A DNA stretch of 64,000 nt from positions 124,001 through 188,000 of the forward strand of contig NZ_JAQGNT010000002.1 in NCBI RefSeq assembly GCF_028291725.1, read 5' to 3'. This document shows, piece after piece, positions 19,457 through 26,734 of the stretch. A program made the translations under genes and the position numbers. Under the pieces are notes generated by a model that saw only the letters and a program-made list of their open reading frames with translations, was not told the origin of the DNA and did no database searches. Origin of the DNA: Hydrocarboniphaga sp. Lineage in GTDB: Bacteria > Pseudomonadota > Gammaproteobacteria > Nevskiales > Nevskiaceae. Position 1 is the stretch's first letter. Each line of letters starts with the position of its first letter.

Positions 19457-19534
19457 GTAGGTTGGGGTGAGCATAGCGAACCCCAACATCAGCGCGGACG
19501 AATGTTGGGGTTCGCTACGCTCACCCCAACCTAC
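19457..19534. repeat. Second locus of the paired GTTGGGG/CCCCAAC palindromes
   Basis: Two 31-base units, GTAGGTTGGGGTGAGC... (19457-19487) and its inverse ending ...CCAACCTAC (19504-19534), flank a 16-base spacer. They are near-identical to the units at 7521-7587 but in the opposite relative order. They lie between the convergent ArsC-like and DUF1499 genes, consistent with REP/BIME-type elements acting as transcription ends. Confidence 0.8.
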
Positions 19535-19559
19535 AAAGGAAAACACCGGGTCACTTCCG

Positions 19560-20012
19560 TTACGGCATCGCCTCGAAAGCCTGGCGTAGCTGCTCGACCC
19601 GCGCGCGATTGACGCCGCGGTCGTCGTAGGAGAAGCGCGCGATCGAGCGCACGTCGACGCGGCCGTCAGGCAGCATCAGCAGCTCGAGATCGTCGCGCAA
19701 TTTCAGTTCCGGCGACAGGAACACCGCATGGATGTAACCCTCCTGCTCGTCCTCGATCTTGCCGCCCATGCGCTCGACCACTTCATGCAGCATCACGTAA
19801 TTGGCAGCGGAATCGCCGCTGTAACCGAGCGCGGCTACGCGGTGTATGTCGTCGGTTGCGAGTGAAGACACGCAACTCGGCCGCTTCGGGCATCCGCCAA
19901 AATGACCGGCATAGATGTATAGATGGCCGGGCGGCGTGAGTGTGCGATAGGCACCAAAGGCGATTCCAGCCAAGGCCAGCAACAGCAGGCCGACTATCAG
20001 TCGTTTGAACAT
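19560..20012 (-). CDS. DUF1499 family membrane-anchored protein
   Basis: This 150-residue protein has an N-terminal hydrophobic segment (about 4-24) and a DUF1499 domain: CPKRPSCVSS, then VERMGGKIEDEQEGYIHAVF, FRSPELKLRDD-like and MLPDGRVDVRSIARFSYDD. The Cys pair and the VDVRS pattern are typical. The function of the family is unknown; the protein is predicted to face the periplasm. It begins 15 bases after the M23 peptidase gene on the same strand, so the two are probably co-transcribed. Confidence 0.8.
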   Translation of the reverse strand: MFKRLIVGLLLLALAGIAFGAYRTLTPPGHLYIYAGHFGGCPKRPSCVSSLATDDIHRVAALGYSGDSAANYVMLHEVVERMGGKIEDEQEGYIHAVFLSPELKLRDDLELLMLPDGRVDVRSIARFSYDDRGVNRARVEQLRQAFEAMP

Positions 20013-20027
20013 GCGTATTCCTGTCCT

Positions 20028-20894
20028 CTAACGGGGATTTTTATTCGATTTGTCCGACGGGTCCGCGACCATCGGCGGGACCAGCCGCTGCGGATCGACA
20101 CGCGCATCGAGCCAGCTGATACGCCAGTCCAGATGCGGTCCGGTGGCTCGACCGGAGGCTCCGGAAAGCGCGATCACGTCGCCCTGCTTCACCGCGTCGC
20201 CAACCTTTGCCTGCAATTGCGACAAATGCAGAAACGCCGACGTCAATCCATGCCCGTGATCGATCATGAGGGTGCCGCCGGTGTAGTACAAGTCGGGTTC
20301 CGCCAGCGTAACGATACCGCCCGCCGGGGCCCGTACCGGCGTGCCGGTCGGCACCGCGACATCGACGCCGTAGTGCGGCTGCTTCTTCTCGCCGTTGAGG
20401 ATGCGCTGTGACCCGTAGACACCGGAAATGCGCCCCGTTGCCGGCCAGGCGAACGCGGTCTCGTAGTCGTCGCGCGGCGAGTCGATCATTCGCGCTTTGC
20501 GCGCCAGCTGGGTCTCGCGCTCGATGCGCGCCGTGACTTCCGGCGGCGGGTTGACCTTGTCCGGCGGCAGCGTCAGTTTCTGGATGCTGTAGGTCCGCGG
20601 CGCGATCCTGTGCGACTCGGCATGCGTCCTGCCGTCGGCCGTGCGCACTTCGAGCCTGGGTTCGCCCTCCTCATCGCGATCCAGGCCGATGACGAAGTGG
20701 CCGTCGTCGCCCACGCGGATGGGCTTGCCTTTGAACGCGACCTGCGAGCCCGCCGCGACCTGGCCGATAATCAGCTCGCCCTGGCGCCAGATCCCTTTGA
20801 TTTCGACCGCTGCCTCGCCCTTTGCTGCGGCAGCATCGGCGGCAATCCCGAACAACATCGGGATTGCCGCCACCATCCAAGCGAGCTGCCGCAT
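20028..20894 (-). CDS. Secreted M23-family (LytM-like) peptidase with altered HxH motif
   Basis: This 288-residue protein has a signal peptide (ending near AADAAAA) and a periplasmic beta-rich N-terminal part. A C-terminal M23 domain (about 150-270) includes GVYGSQRILNG, the zinc motif HYGVD (H-x3-D) and HGHGLTSAFLHLSQL. Where M23 enzymes usually have HxH, this one reads GPHLDWR: the second His, normally a zinc ligand, is Asp. It may therefore be an altered or inactive peptidoglycan hydrolase. The ATG overlaps the thrS stop by one base (TGATG). Confidence 0.85.
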   Translation of the reverse strand: MRQLAWMVAAIPMLFGIAADAAAAKGEAAVEIKGIWRQGELIIGQVAAGSQVAFKGKPIRVGDDGHFVIGLDRDEEGEPRLEVRTADGRTHAESHRIAPRTYSIQKLTLPPDKVNPPPEVTARIERETQLARKARMIDSPRDDYETAFAWPATGRISGVYGSQRILNGEKKQPHYGVDVAVPTGTPVRAPAGGIVTLAEPDLYYTGGTLMIDHGHGLTSAFLHLSQLQAKVGDAVKQGDVIALSGASGRATGPHLDWRISWLDARVDPQRLVPPMVADPSDKSNKNPR

Positions 20895-22813
20895 CAGCCT
20901 GGCGCGCGGGCTTCGGAGGCCAACTGCGCCACCGCGTCGGCCAGCGACAGCGTCTCCTGACGCTCGCTGCCCAGGCGACGCAAAGTCACCGTTTTCTCTT
21001 CCGCTTCGCGACGACCGACCACGACGATCACCGGCACTTTCTGCATCGAGTGCTCGCGGATCTTGTAGTTGATCTTCTCGTTGCGCAGATCGGTTTCGAC
21101 ACGCAGGTTTGCCGCGATCAGCGCCTCCTTGACCTCGACTGCGTAGCTGTCGGCGTCGGAGACGATAGGCGCGACCACCGCCTGCACCGGCGCCAGCCAT
21201 ACCGGCATAGCACCCGCATGATGCTCGATCAGGATGCCGATGAAGCGCTCCATCGAACCGACGATCGCGCGATGCAGCATCACCGGATGACGGCGCGCGC
21301 TCGCCTCGTCGATGTAGGTCGCGCCGAGACGCTCGGGCATCATGAAATCCACCTGCATGGTGCCGACCTGCCAGGAGCGGCCGATGGAGTCGCGCAGGTG
21401 ATATTCGATCTTCGGGCCGTAGAACGCGCCTTCGCCCGGCAGCTCACCCCATTCGACGCCGGCGCTTCGCAAGGCAGCGCGCAGCGCTTCTTCGGCACGG
21501 TCCCAGACTTCCTCGGCCCCGATCCGCTTGTCGGGGCGCAGCGCGATCTTGATCGACAGATCGGTGAAGCCGAAGTCGGCATAGACCTTCATCGCCTGCA
21601 CATGGAATGCGGTGACTTCGTGTTCGATCTGGGCTTCGGTGCAGAAAATATGACCGTCGTCCTGAGTGAATGCGCGCACACGCATGATGCCGTGCAGGCC
21701 GCCGGACGGCTCGTTGCGATGGCAACCGCCGAACTCGCCGTAACGGATCGGCAGATCGCGATAGCTGTGCAGGTTGGCGTTGTAGATCTGCACGTGGCCG
21801 GGACAGTTCATCGGCTTCAGCGCATAGGTGCGCTTTTCCGATTCGGTGAAGAACATGTTCTCCTGGTAGTTGTCCCAGTGTCCGGATTTCTTCCACAGGC
21901 TGACATCCATGATCTGCGGCCCGCGCACTTCGGCATAACCGCTGCGGCGGTAAACGCCGCGCACGTACTGCTCGACCGCCTGCCAGATCGCCCAGCCGCG
22001 CGGATGCCAGAACACCATGCCCGGCGCTTCCTCCTGCTGATGGAACAGGTCGAGCGCGCGCGCGATCTTGCGGTGATCGCGCTTCTCGGCTTCCTCCATC
22101 ATCTTCAGATAAGCCTTCAGCTCATCGTCGCTCGCGAACGCGACGCCATAGATGCGCTGCAACTGAGCATTATTGGCATCGCCGCGCCAATAGGCACCCG
22201 AGACCTTGGTCAACTTGAATGCGCTGCCGAGCTTGCCGGTGGACGGCAGATGCGGGCCACGGCACATGTCCAGCCAGGTGTCACCCTGGCGATAGATCGT
22301 GATTTCTTCGTTCGGCTTGATGCCCTCGGTGACCCATTCGGCCTTGAAGGTTTCGCCGCTCTTCTCGAAAAACTGGATCACCTCCTCGCGCGGCCAGACT
22401 TCCCGCCGGATCGGCAGATCGCGCTTGACGATGTCGCGCATGCGGGTTTCGATCGCGCCCAGATCGTCTTCACTGAAAGGCTCGGCGCGAGCGAAGTCGT
22501 AGTAGAAGCCGACATCGGTCGACGGACCAAAGGTGATCTGGGTGCCCGGGAACAGCTCCTGCACGGCCTGAGCGAGCACATGCGCGGCGTCGTGACGGAT
22601 GGTCTCCAGCGCTTCGGGCTTGTCGCGGGTGACGATGCTGATAGCCGCGTCGGTCTCGATCGGCCGGGTCAGGTCCCAGAGTTCACCGTTGACGCTGACC
22701 AGCGCGGCTTTCTTCGCCAGGCCGGGCGAAATGCCCTGCGCGATCGCCAAGCCAGTCGGAGGCGCATCGAAGCTTTTGACGGCGCCATCGGGGAAAGTGA
22801 TGTTGATGGACAT
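20894..22813 (-). CDS. thrS: Threonyl-tRNA synthetase
   Basis: This enzyme charges tRNA-Thr. The 639-residue protein has the TGS domain (1-60), the editing domain with the HDAAHVLAQAV and zinc-type motifs (about 65-225), the class II catalytic core (MNCPGHVQIYN, YRDLPIRYGEFGGCHRNEPSG, RVRAFTQDDGHIFC) and the anticodon-binding domain. Of two close ATGs, 22813 is preferred because AAGGA is correctly spaced for it; 22822 would abut the AAGG. Unlike in many bacteria, thrS is not followed by infC-rpmI-rplT. Confidence 0.96.
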   Translation of the reverse strand: MSINITFPDGAVKSFDAPPTGLAIAQGISPGLAKKAALVSVNGELWDLTRPIETDAAISIVTRDKPEALETIRHDAAHVLAQAVQELFPGTQITFGPSTDVGFYYDFARAEPFSEDDLGAIETRMRDIVKRDLPIRREVWPREEVIQFFEKSGETFKAEWVTEGIKPNEEITIYRQGDTWLDMCRGPHLPSTGKLGSAFKLTKVSGAYWRGDANNAQLQRIYGVAFASDDELKAYLKMMEEAEKRDHRKIARALDLFHQQEEAPGMVFWHPRGWAIWQAVEQYVRGVYRRSGYAEVRGPQIMDVSLWKKSGHWDNYQENMFFTESEKRTYALKPMNCPGHVQIYNANLHSYRDLPIRYGEFGGCHRNEPSGGLHGIMRVRAFTQDDGHIFCTEAQIEHEVTAFHVQAMKVYADFGFTDLSIKIALRPDKRIGAEEVWDRAEEALRAALRSAGVEWGELPGEGAFYGPKIEYHLRDSIGRSWQVGTMQVDFMMPERLGATYIDEASARRHPVMLHRAIVGSMERFIGILIEHHAGAMPVWLAPVQAVVAPIVSDADSYAVEVKEALIAANLRVETDLRNEKINYKIREHSMQKVPVIVVVGRREAEEKTVTLRRLGSERQETLSLADAVAQLASEARAPG

Positions 22814-22883
22814 GCTGCGCATCCTTCGCCGCGATCGTTCGCGGCGCCTATATATTTACTGCATTTATTGCGTCGTTGGCGGC

Positions 22884-23075
22884 TCAAGGCTCGTAGTGCG
22901 GCGGAATCCACTCGTTCAGAAATTCCTCCGCACTCATCGCCAGCAGCCGGCGTTCTTCAAGCTCGTAAGGGTCGGCGTCGTAGTTGATCGCACGGATCGC
23001 GATGCGTCCGTCGCCGGCGGCGATGATTTCGCAACCTCGCTCGGCCGCCAGCCGAATCGCTTCGACCATGCCCAT
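22884..23075 (-). CDS. Small conserved-looking hypothetical protein
   Basis: This 63-residue acidic protein (MGMVEAIRLAAERGCEIIAA...) has an AAGGGGAAG ribosome-binding site just upstream. It sits on the same strand between gltX (16-base gap) and thrS (70-base gap), so it is probably co-transcribed. The pattern of an N-terminal helix, a GDGRIAIRAINYD beta hairpin and an acidic C-terminal half ending FLNEWIPPHYEP looks like a genuine folded protein. I do not recognise the family. Confidence 0.6.
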   Translation of the reverse strand: MGMVEAIRLAAERGCEIIAAGDGRIAIRAINYDADPYELEERRLLAMSAEEFLNEWIPPHYEP

Positions 23076-23091
23076 GCGCTTCCCCTTCCCT

Positions 23092-24516
23092 TCAGCCCGC
23101 GGCGCGCGAACGCGCCCAGGCCACGGCGGCGTCGAGCCGCGCCAAGGTTCGATCGCGGCCCAGCAGCGCCAGCGTCTGGTCGATCGGCGGCGACACCGCC
23201 ATGCCGACGACGGCCACGCGGATCGGCTGCGCGACTTTGCCCAGGCTAAGGCCTTCAGCTTCGGCAAACTGGTTCACCGCCTCATGCAGCGCAGGCGCAT
23301 TCCAGTTGCTCAGTGCTTTCAGCGTTTTGTACAAGCCGGCAAGAACATGCAGGCCTTCGGCGTTGAAATGCTTGGCTGCATCCTTGTCGTTATAGCCGCT
23401 CAGCTCCGCATACAGAAAGTGCGATTTCTCGGCCATTTCCAGCAAGCTGCGGCAGCGCTCGCGCTGCGACAAAATCACATCGACCAGCGCCGGACCATTG
23501 GCCGGATCAACGCCCATGCGGCGCAGATGCCAGTCGAATTCCACTGCGATCATTTTCGGATCGGCGATTTTCAGATACTGGTGATTGACCCAGTAGGCCT
23601 TCTCCATATCGAAGCGCGCCGGTGACGACGAGACTTTGGACAGGTCGAACATCGTCTGCATTTCTTCGCGCGTGAACAGCTCCTGGTCCCCAAAGCTCCA
23701 GCCCAGCCGCACCAGATAATTCAGCAGCGCCTCGGGCATGAAGCCCATCGCGCGATATTCCATCACGCCGAGCGCGCCATGGCGCTTGGACAGCTTGGCG
23801 CCGTCGGCACCGAGGATCATCGATACGTGCGCGTACTTCGGCAGCGTCGCGCCGAGCGCGAGCAGGATGTTGATCTGGCGCGGGGTGTTGTTCACATGAT
23901 CATCGCCACGGATCACATGAGTAATGCCCATGTCCCAGTCGTCGACGACAACACAGAAATTGTAGGTCGGCACGCCGTCGGCGCGCGCGATGATCAGGTC
24001 ATCGAGCTCGACATTGGCGAACCTGATCGGGCCCTTGATCAGGTCGTCGAGCACGACCTCGCCCTCGACCGGATTGCGGAAACGCACCACCGGCGGCGCA
24101 CCGGCAGGCGGCCGCGGCAGGGTCTTGCCGGCCTCCGGGCGCCAGCGGCCGTCGTAGCGCGGCTTTTCCTTGCGCGCGGTCTGTTCGGCACGCATCGCGT
24201 CGAGTTCTTCGCGGCTCGCGTAGCAGTGGTAGGCAGTGCCATCGGCCAGCATCTGCTCGATCACCTGCCGGTATCGATCGAAACGCTGGGTCTGATACAC
24301 CGGCGCGAAGTCCGACTTCAGGCCCAGCCACTCCATGCCCTCGAAGATCGCATCGACCGCTTCCTGGGTCGAGCGCTCGCGGTCGGTGTCCTCGATGCGC
24401 AGCAGGAACTTGCCGTTCAGGCGCTTGGCGACCAGATACGAGAACAGGGCCGTGCGCGCCCCGCCGATATGCAGGAATCCGGTGGGGCTGGGTGCAAAGC
24501 GGCTGACGGCGGACAT
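23092..24516 (-). CDS. gltX: Glutamyl-tRNA synthetase
   Basis: This enzyme charges tRNA-Glu. The 474-residue class I synthetase has the HIGH-type motif in FAPSPTGFLHIGGARTALF, LRIEDTDRERS, the GIPTYNF-like GVPTYNFCVVVDDWDM, VIRGDDHVNNTPRQI and the KMSKS-type KLSKRHG. A C-terminal anticodon-binding domain follows. The frame stays open far upstream by chance, running antisense through the PTPS-like gene, but the ATG at 24516 (MSAVSRFAPSPTG) is the family start. It is divergent from the PTPS-like gene. Confidence 0.96.
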   Translation of the reverse strand: MSAVSRFAPSPTGFLHIGGARTALFSYLVAKRLNGKFLLRIEDTDRERSTQEAVDAIFEGMEWLGLKSDFAPVYQTQRFDRYRQVIEQMLADGTAYHCYASREELDAMRAEQTARKEKPRYDGRWRPEAGKTLPRPPAGAPPVVRFRNPVEGEVVLDDLIKGPIRFANVELDDLIIARADGVPTYNFCVVVDDWDMGITHVIRGDDHVNNTPRQINILLALGATLPKYAHVSMILGADGAKLSKRHGALGVMEYRAMGFMPEALLNYLVRLGWSFGDQELFTREEMQTMFDLSKVSSSPARFDMEKAYWVNHQYLKIADPKMIAVEFDWHLRRMGVDPANGPALVDVILSQRERCRSLLEMAEKSHFLYAELSGYNDKDAAKHFNAEGLHVLAGLYKTLKALSNWNAPALHEAVNQFAEAEGLSLGKVAQPIRVAVVGMAVSPPIDQTLALLGRDRTLARLDAAVAWARSRAAG

Positions 24517-24597
24517 GGCGATGGAGATCGGTTCGAAAAGATTCTGAATAGCCGGTGATTCTATCAGGACACCCCCTGCGGGCCGTAAAATGCGGCG

Positions 24598-25449
24598 ATG
24601 ACCAGCCTCTTCGTCGAACAGCTCACGGTAATCGACTGCGCCTACCTGGACGCCGCCCGCGGCTTGGTCGGCGAAAGCTGGATCGTCGACATCGAGTTGA
24701 TCGGCGATCTGGACGAGCAGTCCATGGTGCTGGACTTCGGCGAAGTAAAACGCCGGCTCAAGCAGGCGATCGACGGTTCTGTGGACCACACCCTGGTCGT
24801 GCCGCGGCTGGCGCCGGAGTTGAGCCTGAGCCAGAGCGGCGCCAAGACCGAACTGGTATTCCGATCCGAGCTGGGCGCTTTCGAGTACCAGTCGCCGCCG
24901 GTCGCCGTCAGCCTGGTCGAGGCGGACGCGATCGATGCCGCGGCCGTTGCGGCCTATCTGAAACCGCGGCTCGCGGAAGTTCTGCCGCCGAACGTCAGCG
25001 AACTGCGCCTTCACCTGCGCAACGAGCGCATCGAGGGCGCCTATTACCACTACACACATGGCCTGAAGAAGCACAAGGGCCATTGCCAGCGCATCGCGCA
25101 TGGCCACCGTTCGCGCATCGAAATCCGCGTCGACGGCCAGCGCGCACCGACGCTCGAGGCCGAAGTCGCGGCGCGTTGGCTCGACATCTATCTCGGCACC
25201 AATGAAGACCTGGTCGCGCGCGGCAACGGACGCCTGCGCTTTGCGTATCAAGCGCCCGAAGGCCGCTTCGAAATTGCGCTGCCGGAAGCCCGTGTCGAGC
25301 GGATGGACGGCGACACCACGGTCGAACGAATTGCCGAATGGCTTGCCCAACTGGCATCCCCAGGATCGGCGTGCGGGCAGCTTGAAATACGCGCTTACGA
25401 AGGCGTAATGAAGGGCGCCGTTGCAAGACGCACGAGGGCCGCTCGCTGA
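24598..25449 (+). CDS. Two-domain 6-pyruvoyltetrahydropterin synthase / QueD family protein
   Basis: The family makes tetrahydropterins or 6-carboxytetrahydropterin for queuosine. The 283-residue protein looks like two PTPS units. The N-terminal one keeps MVLDFGEVKRRLK (residues 43-54) and VDH (62-64) but has no HxH. The C-terminal one keeps the zinc and catalytic region H154, C163 and HGH (168-170) but lacks the FGxLK element. A complete site would thus combine both halves. No queuosine genes are adjacent, so the exact reaction is open. Confidence 0.75.
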   Translation: MTSLFVEQLTVIDCAYLDAARGLVGESWIVDIELIGDLDEQSMVLDFGEVKRRLKQAIDGSVDHTLVVPRLAPELSLSQSGAKTELVFRSELGAFEYQSPPVAVSLVEADAIDAAAVAAYLKPRLAEVLPPNVSELRLHLRNERIEGAYYHYTHGLKKHKGHCQRIAHGHRSRIEIRVDGQRAPTLEAEVAARWLDIYLGTNEDLVARGNGRLRFAYQAPEGRFEIALPEARVERMDGDTTVERIAEWLAQLASPGSACGQLEIRAYEGVMKGAVARRTRAAR

Positions 25450-25497
25450 CCACGCAAAATTCACGCTTTATTCAGCGCAAGCGCTGATAATCCCACT

Positions 25498-26121
25498 ATG
25501 AACAAGTCCTTCCCGACTGTACCGATGTCCCGCCCCCTGCGCTGGTTGAGCCTTGCCAGCGTCGTGGCCTTGACTGGCTGCGTCGGGTACTACCCTGATC
25601 CTTACCCGTCTTCGCCGCAGCCTTACTACAGTGGCGGGGGCGGCGGCGGTTATTACGAGCAGCCGTACTACAGTGCTCCGTACTACGGTCCCGCCTACGG
25701 CAGCACCACGATCTATTACGAGCGCTATTCGCCGGGCTATTCGTATCGGCCCGGCTATGGCTACTACTACCCGCGTCCGGGCCGGCCCAACGATCATCAC
25801 GATGATCACCACGACGATCACGACAACCACGGCGGCGGCTGGGGAGACAAGGGTCGTGAAGTCACCGGCAGCAACCCAGGCCGGTATCCGCACGATCGCG
25901 ACGATAACCGCCCCTCGAACAACAACAACCAGCCTCAGGCGAATCGCGGCAATGGCTGGAGTGGCCGCGCACCCGGCGGCAACTCCGCTCCACCCCAATC
26001 CCAGCAGCGTCCGCAACCGCAGCCGCAAGCGCAGCCCCAGCGTGACAACAACAGCCCTCCGCCGCAGCGCGACAATGATCGCCGCGGCTGGGGCAACAAG
26101 GCGCGTGACAACCAGAACTAA
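25498..26121 (+). CDS. Tyr/Gly-rich lipoprotein with Asp-His cluster
   Basis: This 207-residue protein has a lipoprotein signal ending in the lipobox LTGC (Cys near residue 27). It is extremely biased: a Tyr/Pro/Gly/Ser stretch (about 30-95), an Asp/His run (DHHDDHHDDHDNH, near 100-113) and then an Asn/Gln/Pro/Arg tail. It is probably an outer-membrane or surface lipoprotein, and the Asp-His run could bind divalent metal. The codon pattern is coding-like and a GATAAT box at 25482 may be its -10. No family is recognised. Confidence 0.65.
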   Translation: MNKSFPTVPMSRPLRWLSLASVVALTGCVGYYPDPYPSSPQPYYSGGGGGGYYEQPYYSAPYYGPAYGSTTIYYERYSPGYSYRPGYGYYYPRPGRPNDHHDDHHDDHDNHGGGWGDKGREVTGSNPGRYPHDRDDNRPSNNNNQPQANRGNGWSGRAPGGNSAPPQSQQRPQPQPQAQPQRDNNSPPPQRDNDRRGWGNKARDNQN

Positions 26122-26176
26122 GGAACCTCTGATCAAGTCCCGCGCGTCCGCGCCGCGGGACTTGATCAGAGGTTCC
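26122..26176. repeat. Perfect 23-bp inverted repeat (MITE-like or terminator)
   Basis: Arms 26122-26144 and 26154-26176 are perfectly complementary over 23 bases (core CTCTGATCAAGTCC) with a 9-base loop. The arms begin right after the lipoprotein stop codon. There is no T-run. GGAACCTCTGA-type ends are reminiscent of insertion-sequence-derived small palindromes. It could end transcription of the lipoprotein gene. Confidence 0.75.
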
Positions 26177-26237
26177 CTAAAGCGTGCCGGCCGCCTTGTG
26201 GGATAATGGCGGCCTGTTTTTTGAACCCAGCCCGCCG

Positions 26238-26720
26238 ATGAGCACCGCAGCCGACGTCCGCTTCTTCCCCCGCGTCACCATCGAACAGGTCGAGGAAGGC
26301 CACGAACTCGCGCCGAAGTTCGACGAGCACGGCCTGATGCCCTGCGTGACCACTGCAGCCGCCACCGGCGAAGTGCTGATGCTGGGCTACATGAATGCCG
26401 AGGCGCTGAAAGCTTCGATCCTGAGCGGTGAGGCGCACTACTACAGCCGCTCGCGCAAGACGCTGTGGCACAAGGGTGCGACCAGCGGCCTGGTGCAGAA
26501 AATCGTGGATCTGCGCATCGACGACGACCAGGACGCGATCTGGCTGCGCGTGGAAGTCGCCGGCGACGCCAGCTGCCATGTCGGCTACCGCTCGTGTTTT
26601 TACCGCTCGATCCCGACCGGGGATGTCGGCGCCGCCGGCGAACTGCGCTTCGAAGAGAACGAGAAGACCTTCGACCCGAAGCTGGTTTACGGCGATGCGC
26701 CGAACCCGACGATTCTGTAG
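26238..26720 (+). CDS. hisI: Phosphoribosyl-AMP cyclohydrolase
   Basis: HisI opens the purine ring of phosphoribosyl-AMP, the third step of histidine synthesis. The 160-residue protein has VLMLGYMNAEAL, YYSRSRKTLWHKGATSG and the zinc-site motif CHVGYRSCFYR. The metal-binding Asp cluster reads DDDQD where DCDxD is common; the Asp positions are retained. The ATG at 26238 fits the family; the frame is open upstream into the palindrome. It stands alone, without hisE or other his genes. A fused HisE domain is absent. Confidence 0.9.
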   Translation: MSTAADVRFFPRVTIEQVEEGHELAPKFDEHGLMPCVTTAAATGEVLMLGYMNAEALKASILSGEAHYYSRSRKTLWHKGATSGLVQKIVDLRIDDDQDAIWLRVEVAGDASCHVGYRSCFYRSIPTGDVGAAGELRFEENEKTFDPKLVYGDAPNPTIL

Positions 26721-26734
26721 CCCAGGTCTGGTGC

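Noticed and set aside
20822-22987. 721-codon open frame on the + strand antisense to thrS
   Set aside because: GC-rich codon bias of thrS opens the opposite strand; the product is His/Arg/Asp-biased and matches no family, while thrS is unmistakable.
24517-25464. Upstream extension of gltX to 790 codons
   Set aside because: The extension runs antisense through the PTPS-like gene; the normal gltX start is at 24516.
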